A stretch of DNA of 64,000 nucleotides from Paraperlucidibaca baekdonensis. GTDB lineage: Bacteria; Pseudomonadota; Gammaproteobacteria; Pseudomonadales; Moraxellaceae. The position numbers and the translations under genes were made by a program. The DNA is taken from NCBI RefSeq assembly GCF_003387535.1, contig NZ_QUNR01000001.1:434001-498000 (forward strand). Reading direction: 5' to 3'. The notes under the pieces are model-generated. The model saw only the letters and a program-made list of their open reading frames with translations. It had not been told where the DNA came from and ran no database searches. This document shows, piece after piece, positions 8,828 to 17,906 of the stretch (positions are counted from its first letter, which is position 1; every line of letters begins with the position of its first letter).

Positions 8828-9465
8828 TCGCCGGTCTCCTCATAATGCGACACCATGGAAAATACGCGAATCCGCGCCCTGTGCAGAAGCACACGAAAGT
8901 TAGACGGCGAAATATCCAGAGTGTTACAGATTTCTTTTGGCGATAAACCCTCGATATCTTTCAGGGTTAAGGCCAGGCGCTGGCCATCAGGCAGGTCGGC
9001 CATGTGATGCTCAAGGCAGTCCTGCAGCACATGCGCCTCTAGCAATGCCTGTGGCGTATCGTCGGTCCAACGCTGAAATTGCACGCCCCAACGCACACCG
9101 AATGGCCCGCCCGGCACAAAGGCATTGGCCAATGGATCGTGCTCGCCCTCCAAGCCCTCGAGCGAGACTTCGCGCTTGTGGCTACGCAAAATATTGTAGG
9201 ACTTGTTCATGGCGATGCGCACCAGCCACGTCTTTAGACCGGAGCGGCCCTCGAAATTGGCGATGGCCGAGTAGGCGGAGATCCAGCTTTCCTGCACGGC
9301 ATCTTCCGCATGGCGCGGCGCGATACTGCGCGCCGCCGCCACCATAGCGCCACCGAAGCGGCGCATGGCTTCGCCCCAGGCCGACTGTTGGCCCTCCCGC
9401 AGGGCATTGAGCAGATCTCGCTCGCTGCTCTTGGCGTTGATTGTTGCATCGGTGGCTGTGGCCAT
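8821..9465 (-). CDS. ECF (RpoE-like) RNA polymerase sigma factor
   Basis: A 214-residue ECF sigma factor with region 2 (AEDAVQESWISAYSAI followed by LKTWLVRIAMNKSYNI) and region 4 (LPDGQRLALTLKDIEGLSPKEI, then SNFRVLLHRARIR). I chose the ATG at 9465 because AGGGAG lies 8-9 bases ahead; a longer frame to 9516 would overlap the upstream ATPase gene. It overlaps its anti-sigma gene by 7 bases and lies just ahead of a Cys-rich RiPP operon, the probable regulon core. Confidence 0.92.
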   Translation of the reverse strand: MATATDATINAKSSERDLLNALREGQQSAWGEAMRRFGGAMVAAARSIAPRHAEDAVQESWISAYSAIANFEGRSGLKTWLVRIAMNKSYNILRSHKREVSLEGLEGEHDPLANAFVPGGPFGVRWGVQFQRWTDDTPQALLEAHVLQDCLEHHMADLPDGQRLALTLKDIEGLSPKEICNTLDISPSNFRVLLHRARIRVFSMVSHYEETGEC

Positions 9466-9479
9466 CCGCAGACTCCCTA

Positions 9480-10262
9480 TTATTTTTCGATTTTGAGTTG
9501 CTGTGAACCTACCCAATGACGGGCAAATTGCTGTGCCACGCGTCCGCTGCGCGAGGCTCGGGTTTGTGCCCAGCGCAGGGCTTCACCGCGAATGCCAGGG
9601 GTCCATTCGGCATAGTTGAGCTGATGTAAATGATGTCGAACCAAGCGCTCATAGTCATCTTGCGAGAATGCGAGGAACGACAGCCACAGACCGAAGCGCT
9701 CGGACAGTGAAATTTTCTCTTCAGTCGACTCGCCCGGATGCACTTCGTCGTCTATCCACTGAAATTCGCGATTGTCGGCATGCACGGTGGGCATCAAAAA
9801 ACGGCGATTGCTGGTGGCATAGATAAGCACATTGTCGGCCGGTGCTTCAATGCCGCCATCGAGTGCGGTTTTCAACGCGATGAGCGCGGGATCGGCGTTG
9901 GCAACCGAGAAATCATCGACATAAAGAATGAAGCGCTCGGGCTTATCACGAAGCGGTGCGACGATCTCGGGTAGGTCGATGAGGTCGTGCGGCGGCACTT
10001 CGATGAGACGTAGGCCGTCGTTAGCGAATTCATTAAGGAGGGCTTTCACGAGGCTGGACTTGCCGGTGCCACGAGCGCCAGTCATGAGTGCGTGATTGGC
10101 GGGCAGGCCGGCGACAAACTGCGCCGTGTTTTGGCGCAAAGCGGCTTTTTGTCGGTCGATGCCGAGCAAGTCGTCTAGGCAAATAGGGTCGACGCGTGGA
10201 ATGGCTTGCAGGGCGTGTTGGCGCCAGCGCCAAGCGAGCGTGGAAGCGTTATTCATGCGCAC
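9480..10262 (-). CDS. DUF815-type AAA+ ATPase
   Basis: A 260-residue cytoplasmic ATPase. Walker A is GARGTGKSS (residues 62-70) and Walker B is FILYVDDFS (111-119); a sensor-like TSNRR follows at about 158. This matches DUF815 proteins, small AAA+ ATPases of unknown role that are common in gammaproteobacteria. It precedes the ECF sigma gene by 14 bases on the same strand and may supply its transcription. A functional link to the sigma system is not established. Confidence 0.85.
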   Translation of the reverse strand: MRMNNASTLAWRWRQHALQAIPRVDPICLDDLLGIDRQKAALRQNTAQFVAGLPANHALMTGARGTGKSSLVKALLNEFANDGLRLIEVPPHDLIDLPEIVAPLRDKPERFILYVDDFSVANADPALIALKTALDGGIEAPADNVLIYATSNRRFLMPTVHADNREFQWIDDEVHPGESTEEKISLSERFGLWLSFLAFSQDDYERLVRHHLHQLNYAEWTPGIRGEALRWAQTRASRSGRVAQQFARHWVGSQQLKIEK

Positions 10263-10369
10263 CTATCACTGAAAAACAGAAACTGAGTATAGGATGAACA
10301 AAGCTGCTTTAGAGCTTAGACAAGTGCACTGCAGTGAAAAATTGCATGAATTATTCGGTCGCGACAAAC

Positions 10370-10399
10370 AAAAAAGCCCGGATCTGACCGGGCTTTTTT
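10370..10399 (-). terminator. Rho-independent terminator after rpmG
   Basis: A symmetrical hairpin: A6 + GCCCGG, a 6-base loop, CCGGGC + T6. It lies 18 bases beyond the rpmG stop. Because the stem is flanked by A and T tracts it would work in both directions, but only the minus strand has a gene leading into it. Confidence 0.9.
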
Positions 10400-10417
10400 G
10401 TGAGAAGCAATGAGCAA

Positions 10418-10573
10418 TTACTTGATCTTGGCTTCTTTGAACATCACGTGTTGACGGATTTTTGGATCAAATTTCTTGATTTCCATTTTTTCCGGCATGG
10501 TGCGTTTGTTCTTGGTCGTTGTGTAGAAATAGCCAGTGCCAGCAGTGGACACAAGACGGATCTTATCGCGCAT
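10418..10573 (-). CDS. rpmG: 50S ribosomal protein L33
   Basis: A 51-residue basic protein beginning [19 protein letters not shown] and ending MFKEAKIK, a full match to bacterial L33. It lacks the CxxC pairs, so this is the zinc-independent (C-minus) form. An AAAGGAG ribosome site precedes the ATG. It lies 23 bases after rpmB, the conserved rpmB-rpmG operon, and a strong terminator follows. Confidence 0.96.
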   Translation of the reverse strand: MRDKIRLVSTAGTGYFYTTTKNKRTMPEKMEIKKFDPKIRQHVMFKEAKIK

Positions 10574-10596
10574 GATGTGACTCCTTTACCTGCGGC

Positions 10597-10833
10597 TTAA
10601 ACTTTAACGCCCTGAGCGCGCAGATCAGCAACGATCACGTCAACACCCAGTTTGTCGATGGTACGCATGCCTTTAGTGGTCACGCGCAGGCGCACAAAAC
10701 GCTTTTCGCTTTCCAGCCAAAAACGCTTGTAGTGCAAATTCGGTTCGAAGCGACGCTTCGTTTTGTTGTTCGCGTGCGATACGTTGTTACCAACGATCGG
10801 ACGCTTGCCGGTTACTTGGCAAACTTTTGACAT
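10597..10833 (-). CDS. rpmB: 50S ribosomal protein L28
   Basis: A 78-residue protein starting [26 protein letters not shown], the characteristic L28 start, with the later segment [14 protein letters not shown]. The start at 10833 is set by homology; an upstream extension to 10923 is not part of L28. First gene of rpmB-rpmG. Only one of the usual zinc-binding cysteine pairs is retained (Cys5). Confidence 0.96.
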   Translation of the reverse strand: MSKVCQVTGKRPIVGNNVSHANNKTKRRFEPNLHYKRFWLESEKRFVRLRVTTKGMRTIDKLGVDVIVADLRAQGVKV

Positions 10834-11005
10834 GATCTGTCTCCGCAATTCATTCAGCTCGCCGCCCAAAACGGCGGCCGAAGCGAGGGCGCGATTTATA
10901 CCAGAACTCTGCGATCGCTTCAACGCAAATGGCGAAATTTTGTGCCAGATCGCCTATATTGGCTGCTTTCTACGATTCCACTCTCTGGCAAGCGAGCCCT
11001 AAAAC

Positions 11006-11950
11006 ATGAGCACAGCGATTATCTCTCCCGAATTTACCGGTCTAAAACGCCTACAAAGTCGCGTGGCACAACGCGCCTTGCCGGCGTTTATTCGCGCCAC
11101 CATCCGGCCATTGTGGGCCAGCACTATGCCGGTGCCTCGCCTGCGGCGCATCACCGAGGTGTTATTGCGCAATGGTCTGGTGCCGCGCGCAGCACAGGTT
11201 GGCGAAACCATGCTCGATGGCCGGCCTTGCGAGCTTATAACGCCGGCCACTGGGGCCAGCGAGCAGGTCTTGTTTTTTGTCCATGGCGGCGGCTATGTAG
11301 TGTGCTCGCCGCGCACGCATCGCCCGCTCACCAGTCGCATCGGTTTAGCACTCAATGCCACGACCTATGTGCCGACCTATCGTTTGGCGCCGGAAGATCC
11401 GTATCCCGCCGGGCTCGATGATGTGCATCGGAGTTATACGGCGCTGCTGGCAAAAGGTGTGGCACCTGAGCACATCACGCTCGCTGGTGACTCTGCTGGC
11501 GGTGGCATGGCCTTGGCGTTGGCGCTACGCCTGCGTGACCGCGGCGAGCCATTGCCAGCGCGTATGCTGTTGATCTCACCGTGGGTGGATCTCGCGCTGC
11601 AAGGCGAGTCTTTGCAGCGTAATGCCGAGGCCGACCCCATGCTCAGCCTGCCGTGGATTTATGCGAAAACGCCGCTGTATTTGGCCAATACGCCCGCCGA
11701 TGATCCCGGCGCCTCGCCGCTGTATGCCGATTTAAGCGGTCTGCCGCCGACCTTGGTACAAGTGGGCACGGAGGAGATTTTGCTTAGCGATTCTGAGCGC
11801 TTAGCCGAGCGTGCTGAGGCTTGCGGCTGGCCGCTGTCGCTGACCATTTGGGATGGCATGTGGCATGATTTTCAGATGCTCGCTGATCTATTGCCGGAGG
11901 CTAATGCGGCGATTGCGGCAATGGCTGAGTTTGTTGAGGGCACGAAATAG
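11006..11950 (+). CDS. Alpha/beta-hydrolase esterase, hormone-sensitive-lipase family
   Basis: A 314-residue cytoplasmic carboxylesterase of family IV. The oxyanion motif HGGG lies at 93-96 and the nucleophile elbow GDSAGG at 151-156 (Ser153). The acid is probably in GTEEILLSDS and the base in MWHDFQ near the C-terminus. Such enzymes cleave short to medium acyl esters. Divergent from rpmB and convergent with the AraC regulator gene, so probably transcribed alone. Physiological substrate unknown. Confidence 0.88.
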   Translation: MSTAIISPEFTGLKRLQSRVAQRALPAFIRATIRPLWASTMPVPRLRRITEVLLRNGLVPRAAQVGETMLDGRPCELITPATGASEQVLFFVHGGGYVVCSPRTHRPLTSRIGLALNATTYVPTYRLAPEDPYPAGLDDVHRSYTALLAKGVAPEHITLAGDSAGGGMALALALRLRDRGEPLPARMLLISPWVDLALQGESLQRNAEADPMLSLPWIYAKTPLYLANTPADDPGASPLYADLSGLPPTLVQVGTEEILLSDSERLAERAEACGWPLSLTIWDGMWHDFQMLADLLPEANAAIAAMAEFVEGTK

Positions 11951-11986
11951 CACTGCTAGCTGCTATTGGGCTTTGCTGAACGGCGC

Positions 11987-13027
11987 TCAGCTCCCTTCGC
12001 GCGCGAGCTGGCGCTGGGTTTGCCAGTGTGCCCGGTAGTCGCCGGGCGTCATGCCGGTCCATTGCTTAAAGGCCTTAATAAACACCGCCGCCTCGCGAAA
12101 GCCGACCGCTTGCGCGAGCGCATTGATGCTGGTTTGCGGCTCGCGTAGCAGCGCCATGGCGTGCTCACGGCGCAGCTCATCTTTAATTTCTTGGTAACGC
12201 GTGCCCTCACTCAAGAGCTGGCGGCGCAATGTGCGGCCTGTCATAAACAGCTCATTGGCTACGGTGTCGAGGCTCGGTAGGTTGGCCATGCCGCCTTGCA
12301 ATAGGCGGCTGCGTACGCGATGACTCAAGCTGCCCTGAAACACCGGCTTAATGAAAAATCCCAACGGCAGCTCACGAATCAGCACTTTCAGCTCGTCGCG
12401 GCTGCGGGTAATCGGCAGTGCCAACATGCGCGCGTCAAAATGCAGCGCGATGCGGTCTTGCTCAAAATGGTGCGGGCAAGGGTAAAGCTGGTGGTATTCC
12501 GCTTCATGCGCCGGTGCCGGATAACTAAAGTGCGTGTCAATCAGCAAGATGCGGCGATTGATGAGCCAGCAGGCAAGACGATACCAGCACAGCAAAATCG
12601 TCTCGGTGAGCACATGGCCGGCGTCGCGCTCGGGCTCGCGCAGGCGCAATTCAAATTCGGCGATGCCGTCGTGCTCGCGCAGACTCAGCGTGATGTCATC
12701 GCTCAAGACCCTATAAAAATGCACGCCGTGGCGCAGTGCTTCACCAAGCGTGGCGGCGCTCAATACGCTGTGCATCATCAGCGGGAAGGTGCCGACGCGA
12801 CTCGGCGTGGCGGTGAAGCCGAGAAATTCATCGTTGCTGCTGCGCCACAGGGCGCGCATGAGATTGGCGAATTGCACTGGCAGCAGGCGGCCACTGGCGT
12901 CATCGAGCCAATGCGCGGGGATGCCGGCCTCGTTTAATAATTGCGCGGGGTTGATGCCCGCGGCAATGGCGCAATGCAGCATGGCCGGCACGACGTGGCC
13001 GGAGACGCTTTGGTGCAGCGGATTCAT
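11987..13027 (-). CDS. AraC-family regulator with arabinose-binding-like domain
   Basis: A 346-residue regulator with an N-terminal ligand domain of the OruR/ArgR-like AraC group (about 15-200) and a C-terminal double helix-turn-helix at about 245-335 (RTLRRQLLSEGTRYQEI and GFREAAVFIKAFKQWTGMTPGDYR). It is divergent from the isovaleryl-CoA dehydrogenase operon, with tandem direct repeats in the 187-bp gap that suit an AraC dimer. Inference: it activates that operon in response to a branched-chain or isoprenoid acyl compound, replacing the MerR-type LiuR seen in Pseudomonas. Confidence 0.88.
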   Translation of the reverse strand: MNPLHQSVSGHVVPAMLHCAIAAGINPAQLLNEAGIPAHWLDDASGRLLPVQFANLMRALWRSSNDEFLGFTATPSRVGTFPLMMHSVLSAATLGEALRHGVHFYRVLSDDITLSLREHDGIAEFELRLREPERDAGHVLTETILLCWYRLACWLINRRILLIDTHFSYPAPAHEAEYHQLYPCPHHFEQDRIALHFDARMLALPITRSRDELKVLIRELPLGFFIKPVFQGSLSHRVRSRLLQGGMANLPSLDTVANELFMTGRTLRRQLLSEGTRYQEIKDELRREHAMALLREPQTSINALAQAVGFREAAVFIKAFKQWTGMTPGDYRAHWQTQRQLAREGS

Positions 13028-13113
13028 ACGCGGGTGGTGCTCATCGATGGTGTCCTAATTTCTAAGGGCATGGCGGCGCTAAATTGGTTAAATACGCTGT
13101 TTAATGCATTTGG

Positions 13114-13153
13114 CTGTCCGAATATATCAATTTTCTTGCCGAATATCTCATTG
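13114..13153. promoter_or_regulatory. Tandem direct repeats, likely AraC-regulator operator
   Basis: Two 19-base copies (13114-13132 and 13135-13153) match at 14 of 19 positions and share the core CCGAATAT. They start exactly 21 bases apart, two helical turns, which is the geometry of AraC/XylS-type tandem operators. They lie midway in the gap between the divergent AraC regulator and the catabolic operon, 62 bases ahead of the first operon start codon. Confidence 0.55.
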
Positions 13154-13214
13154 CCGCCTAAGGCGAAGCTCGCCACACTCGGTGGGTTAATTTTGCCTAT
13201 CAAAAAGGTGTGCC

Positions 13215-14378
13215 ATGCATTATCCCTCACTCAATCACGACCTCGGCGAGACCGTCGATGCGCTACGCGACAGCGTTAAGCAATTTGTCGATGCCGAAAT
13301 CCGCCCGATCGCCGATGCGGTCGATCGCAGCAATGACTTCCCCATGCCGCTGTGGCGCAAAATGGGCGATATGGGGCTACTCGGCATCACCGCGCCCGAG
13401 GCGTTCGGCGGGGCTGGCTTGGGCTATTTGGCGCATACCGTGGTGGTCGAAGAAATCAGCCGCGCCTCGGCCTCGATAGGGCTGTCTTACGGCGCGCATT
13501 CCAACCTCTGCGTGAACCAAATCGCCAAAAATGGCTCACCTGAGCAGCAGCAAAAATACCTGCCCAAGCTCATCAGCGGTGAGCATATTGGCGCGTTGGC
13601 GATGTCGGAGCCGAATGCCGGCTCCGATGTGGTGAGCATGAAGCTGCGCGCCGATTTGCACGGCGATCATTATTTACTCAATGGCACGAAAATGTGGATC
13701 ACCAACGGCCCCGACGCCGATGTGCTGGTGGTCTACGCGAAGACCGATGTGAGCGCCGGCTCGCGCGGCATTACGGCGTTTCTCATTGAAAAAAATATGC
13801 CCGGCTTCAGCACGGCGCAAAAGCTCGACAAGCTCGGCATGCGCGGCTCCAACACCGGCGAGCTGGTGTTTCAAGACTGCCGCGTGCCGGTTGAAAACGT
13901 GCTGGGCAGCGTTGGTCGCGGCGTTAATGTGCTGATGTCCGGCCTCGATTTCGAGCGCGTGGTGCTCGCTGGCGGGCCAGTCGGCCTCATGCAGGCTTGC
14001 CTCGATGTGGTGCTGCCGTATATCCATGAGCGCAAGCAGTTTGGGCAAGCCATTGGCGAGTTTCAGCTCATGCAGGGCAAGCTCGCCGATATGTATGTGG
14101 CGCTCAGCACCAGCAAAGCCTATCTCTACAACGTCGCGAAAGCTTGTGACCGTGGCGAGACCACGCGCAAAGATGCGGCCGGCGTGATTCTCTACACCGC
14201 CGAGCAAGCCACCTGGATGGCCGGCCAAGCCATTCAATGTTTGGGCGGCAATGGCTATATGAACGAAAACCCCTGCGGCCGCTTCTGGCGCGATGCCAAG
14301 CTGTTTGAAATCGGCGCCGGCACCTCGGAAATTCGCCGCATGCTGATTGGCCGCGAGCTGTTTGGCGAAACCCTCTAA
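13215..14378 (+). CDS. liuA: Isovaleryl-CoA dehydrogenase
   Basis: A 387-residue FAD acyl-CoA dehydrogenase, third step of leucine catabolism (isovaleryl-CoA to 3-methylcrotonyl-CoA). Diagnostic for this subtype is the base in [13 protein letters not shown] (Glu247), placed on helix G as in isovaleryl-CoA dehydrogenases rather than at the position near residue 370 used by most family members. The [13 protein letters not shown] segment and C-terminal CLGGNGY and GAGTSEIRR also fit. First gene of a five-gene operon; the stop overlaps the next frame. A citronellyl-CoA substrate is possible but less likely. Confidence 0.92.
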   Translation: MHYPSLNHDLGETVDALRDSVKQFVDAEIRPIADAVDRSNDFPMPLWRKMGDMGLLGITAPEAFGGAGLGYLAHTVVVEEISRASASIGLSYGAHSNLCVNQIAKNGSPEQQQKYLPKLISGEHIGALAMSEPNAGSDVVSMKLRADLHGDHYLLNGTKMWITNGPDADVLVVYAKTDVSAGSRGITAFLIEKNMPGFSTAQKLDKLGMRGSNTGELVFQDCRVPVENVLGSVGRGVNVLMSGLDFERVVLAGGPVGLMQACLDVVLPYIHERKQFGQAIGEFQLMQGKLADMYVALSTSKAYLYNVAKACDRGETTRKDAAGVILYTAEQATWMAGQAIQCLGGNGYMNENPCGRFWRDAKLFEIGAGTSEIRRMLIGRELFGETL

Positions 14379-14389
14379 TGGAGCAAGCG

Positions 14390-16210
14390 ATGAAATCTAT
14401 TCGTATTGGTTGTGCGTCGGCGTTTTGGGGCGATACCTCCACGGCCGCTGAGCAGTTGGTCAGCAAAGGCCAGTTGGATTATTTGGTGTTTGATTATTTG
14501 GCCGAAGTCACCATGTCGATTTTGGCCGTGCAGCGCATGAAAGATCCGGCGCAGGGCTATGCCCGTGATTTTGTTGATGTCATGGCGCCGCTGCTGACGC
14601 AGGTGAAGGCGCAGGGCATCAAAGTCATTAGCAATGCCGGCGGTATGAACGTGAATGCCTGCCGTGATGCGCTGGTGGCAGCAGCAACAACGGCTGGCGT
14701 GGAGTTGCGCATTGCCGTGGTCGAGGGCGATGACCTGACCGCGCGCCAAGGCGAGTTTCGCGACGCCGGTGTGACGGAAATGGAAACCGGCTCGGCCTTC
14801 CCGAGCATGTTGGTGAGCATGAATGCCTACCTCGGCGCGCCCGCCGTGGCCGAGGCGCTGAGCCAAGGCGCTGATGTGGTTATTACTGGTCGCGGCGTCG
14901 ACAGCGCCGTCACGCTCGGCCCCATGATGTATGAGTTCGGCTGGTCTGCCAGCGACTATGACAAGCTCGCGCAAGGCTCCTTGGCGGGGCATATCATCGA
15001 ATGTGGCGCGCAGTGCACTGGTGGTAATTTCACCGATTGGGAAACTGTTGCCGATGGCTACGAAAACATGGGCTTCCCGTTCATTGACGTGCGTGAAGAT
15101 GGCTCATTCCTAGTCGGTAAGCCCGAAGGCACTGGCGGCGCGGTCACCTTGGGCACGGTCGGTGAGCAGATGCTCTACGAGATTGGCGACCCACGCGCGT
15201 ATTTATTGCCTGATGTGCGCTGCGATTTCACCACCGCGCGCCTAAGCCAAGTCGGCCCTGATTCAGTGCTGATCGACGGTGCCACCGGTTATGCGCCACC
15301 CGATACCTACAAAGTCTCTGGTACCACGCCGCGTGGCAATCGCATCACCTCAACCTTCTTAATGGGTGGTCGCGAAGCACCGGCTAAAGCACAGCGAGTG
15401 GCATCCGCGCTCATTAAAAAGTGTGAAGGCTTGTTTGCCGCAAAAGGCTGGGGACCGTTCACCGAGACATCCGTGGAGCTGCTCGGCGCCGAAAGCATGT
15501 ATGGCCCGAATGCCCGTGAAGGCGCCTTGGCGACTCGCGAAGTGGTGGTGAAAATTGCCGCCAAGCACAAAGAAAAAGCTGCCTTAGTGCTGTTTTCAAA
15601 AGAGCTGGCGCAGGCCGCCACGGGCATGGCGCCGGGCTTAACCGGCTACTTCGGTGGCCGCCCCAGCGTACAGCCCGTGGTGCAATTGTGGACCTGTAAA
15701 GTGCCGAAGCGTGACTTGGCCATCAGTGTCGAGTTTGAGGGCGTGCGCACACCCGTCGTGGTCAATGAGGGCGTGGCCTATGACGCCAGTCAGCTCACGC
15801 CACAAGCTGCTGGCGACTCGTGGACGGCAGACGCCGATGCCGTGACGGTGCCCTTGATTCGCTTGGCCGTGGCGCGCAGTGGCGACAAAGGTGATCACGG
15901 CAATATTGGCGTGATGGCGCGCAAGCCGGAGTACCTCAAGTACATTCGGGCCGCGCTGAGCGAGCAGGCGGTGGCTGAGTATTTTGCCCACACCTTGTCG
16001 GCGAGCAGTACCGTATCGCGCTGGGATTTACCGGCTAGCCACAGTATGAATTTTTTACTTCGCTATGCACTCGGTGGCGGCGGCATTGCCTCTTTACGCA
16101 CCGACCCACAGGGCAAATGTTTTGCGCAAATGCTGCTTGATTACGCCGTGCCGGTACCTGCTGCGATGGCCGCGAGCTTGCCGGCTGTGAATGCGCCGGT
16201 GCAGGGCTGA
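14390..16210 (+). CDS. atuA: AtuA-type DUF1446 protein of acyclic terpene/leucine catabolism
   Basis: A 606-residue protein with an N-terminal DUF1446 domain (MKSIRIGCASAFWGDT at the start, GRGVDSAVTLGPMMYEF near 170) and a C-terminal AtuA-like small domain (RLAVARSGDKGDHGNIGV). AtuA is needed for citronellol/geraniol use in Pseudomonas but its reaction is unknown. Of two in-frame starts I prefer 14390, since GGAG lies 6 bases ahead of it; the other ATG at 14378 overlaps the stop of the dehydrogenase gene. Its position inside an otherwise leucine-type operon is notable. Confidence 0.85.
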   Translation: MKSIRIGCASAFWGDTSTAAEQLVSKGQLDYLVFDYLAEVTMSILAVQRMKDPAQGYARDFVDVMAPLLTQVKAQGIKVISNAGGMNVNACRDALVAAATTAGVELRIAVVEGDDLTARQGEFRDAGVTEMETGSAFPSMLVSMNAYLGAPAVAEALSQGADVVITGRGVDSAVTLGPMMYEFGWSASDYDKLAQGSLAGHIIECGAQCTGGNFTDWETVADGYENMGFPFIDVREDGSFLVGKPEGTGGAVTLGTVGEQMLYEIGDPRAYLLPDVRCDFTTARLSQVGPDSVLIDGATGYAPPDTYKVSGTTPRGNRITSTFLMGGREAPAKAQRVASALIKKCEGLFAAKGWGPFTETSVELLGAESMYGPNAREGALATREVVVKIAAKHKEKAALVLFSKELAQAATGMAPGLTGYFGGRPSVQPVVQLWTCKVPKRDLAISVEFEGVRTPVVVNEGVAYDASQLTPQAAGDSWTADADAVTVPLIRLAVARSGDKGDHGNIGVMARKPEYLKYIRAALSEQAVAEYFAHTLSASSTVSRWDLPASHSMNFLLRYALGGGGIASLRTDPQGKCFAQMLLDYAVPVPAAMAASLPAVNAPVQG

Positions 16211-16265
16211 GCGCGCACTTTTTCAGCGCGGCTAGTGTCGCGCATTAACGGTATTGAGATGACCC

Positions 16266-17891
16266 ATGACAGTGATTGAATCGCGGATTAACCCGCAAGA
16301 TGACACCTTCAAAGCCAACCGCGAAGGCATGTTCGATGCCATCAACGCGCTGCGCGATGTCGAAAACTCGGTGATTGCCACCGAGGAAAAAGCCCGAGCG
16401 AAATACCATAAGCGCGGGCAAATGCTGCCGCGTGAACGCGTGCATTTGCTGCTCGATCGCGGCTCGCCATTTCTCGAGCTCTCCACGCTCTGCGGCTACA
16501 AAATGCACGACGACAAAGACGGTTCACTGGCGGGCGGCAATACCATCGCTGGCATTGGCTATGTGGAGGGTATTCGCTGCCTGATCGTGGCATCGAATAG
16601 TGCTATTAAAGGCGGCACCATGACGCCGTTTGGCGTGCAAAAAACCCTGCGCTTGCAGGAAATTGCGCTGCAACAAAAGTTGCCTGTGGTGTCATTAATT
16701 GAGTCGGGCGGAGCCAACTTGATGTATCAGGCCGAGCTGTTTATTCCGGGCGGCAAAACCTTTGCTAACCAAGCGCGTTTGTCGGCAGCGGGCATTCCGC
16801 AAGTTACCGTGGTGCATGGCTCGTCGACTGCGGGTGGCGCCTATATGCCCGGCTTGTCGGACTATGTGGTGATGATTCGCAAAAAAGCCAAGGTGTTTTT
16901 GGCAGGCCCACCGCTACTGTTGGCTGCGACTGGTGAGGTCGCTATCGATGAAGATTTAGGTGGCGCTGAGATGCACACCCAGCAAGCCGGCACCGCCGAA
17001 TTTTTGGCCGAAAGCGATGCCGATGGCATTCGTATGGCGCGTGAGATCGTGCGTAATCTGCACTGGAATGCCGATAAGCCCGAGGTGCCGCGCTTGCCCG
17101 TGAAGGCGCCACGCTACGCCATTGATGAGCTTTGCGGCGTGGTGTCGAGCGACTATCGCAAGCCCTTTGATTGCCGCGAGGTCATTGCCCGTTTGGTCGA
17201 TGACTCCGACTTTATGGAATTTAAAAGCGAGTACGACAAACAAACGGTCTGCGGTCGCGCCACGCTCGATGGCCACGCCATTGGCATCATCTCCAATAAC
17301 GGCCCGATCACCACCGCCGGCGCCACCAAAGCCGGGCAATTTATTCAGCTCTGCTGCCAGGCCAATATTCCCATCGTCTATTTGATGAACACCACCGGCT
17401 TTATGGTCGGCTCGGCCTCCGAGCAAGGCGGCATCGTCAAGCATGGCTCGAAAATGATTCAGGCCGTGGCCAACGCCACGGTGCCGCAAATTACGCTGGT
17501 GATGGGCGGTAGCTTCGGTGCCGGCAACTACGGCATGTGCGGCCGCGGCTTCGGCCCGCATTTTATTTTCGCCTGGCCGAATTCGCGCACCGCCGTGATG
17601 GGTGGCGAGCAGGCCGCGAAAGTGATGTCGATCATCACGCGGGAAAAATGGGTCAAGCAGGGCAAGGAAATTGGTGAGCAGGAAGAGGGCATTCTGAAAA
17701 TGTTGGAGATGCAAATCATCAATAAATTCGACGAAGACTCGCATCCGTTTGCCGCCTCGGCACGCTTATTTGATGACGGCATCATTGATCCACGCGATAG
17801 CCGTCGCGTGCTGGCGATGACCTTGTCGGTGTGCCGCGAAGCGCAGCGCCGTGAATTGCGCAGCAATAGTTTTGGCGTGGCGCGCTTCTAA
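16266..17891 (+). CDS. liuB: Methylcrotonyl-/geranyl-CoA carboxylase, carboxyltransferase (beta) subunit
   Basis: A 541-residue biotin-dependent carboxyltransferase. It moves CO2 from carboxybiotin to 3-methylcrotonyl-CoA (leucine route) or geranyl-CoA (terpene route). Crotonase-like motifs are seen in GSSTAGGAYMPG and VMGGSFGAGNYGMCGRGF, the two oxyanion-forming glycine-rich segments. It pairs with the biotin-carrying alpha subunit two genes downstream. Length equals that of LiuB and AtuC, so substrate cannot be assigned from sequence alone; the neighbouring isovaleryl-CoA dehydrogenase favours methylcrotonyl-CoA. Followed by a GCCGAGGAG ribosome site for the hydratase. Confidence 0.9.
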   Translation: MTVIESRINPQDDTFKANREGMFDAINALRDVENSVIATEEKARAKYHKRGQMLPRERVHLLLDRGSPFLELSTLCGYKMHDDKDGSLAGGNTIAGIGYVEGIRCLIVASNSAIKGGTMTPFGVQKTLRLQEIALQQKLPVVSLIESGGANLMYQAELFIPGGKTFANQARLSAAGIPQVTVVHGSSTAGGAYMPGLSDYVVMIRKKAKVFLAGPPLLLAATGEVAIDEDLGGAEMHTQQAGTAEFLAESDADGIRMAREIVRNLHWNADKPEVPRLPVKAPRYAIDELCGVVSSDYRKPFDCREVIARLVDDSDFMEFKSEYDKQTVCGRATLDGHAIGIISNNGPITTAGATKAGQFIQLCCQANIPIVYLMNTTGFMVGSASEQGGIVKHGSKMIQAVANATVPQITLVMGGSFGAGNYGMCGRGFGPHFIFAWPNSRTAVMGGEQAAKVMSIITREKWVKQGKEIGEQEEGILKMLEMQIINKFDEDSHPFAASARLFDDGIIDPRDSRRVLAMTLSVCREAQRRELRSNSFGVARF

Positions 17892-17906
17892 GCCGAGGAG
17901 AAAATT

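Noticed and set aside
13674-14237. Long antisense frame inside isovaleryl-CoA dehydrogenase
   Set aside because: It mirrors a well-conserved gene; G+C-rich codons at third positions open such frames, and no ribosome site or domain is visible.
16956-17744. 262-residue antisense frame inside the carboxylase beta gene
   Set aside because: Shadow of a well-supported catalytic gene, His/Ala-rich composition, no motif.
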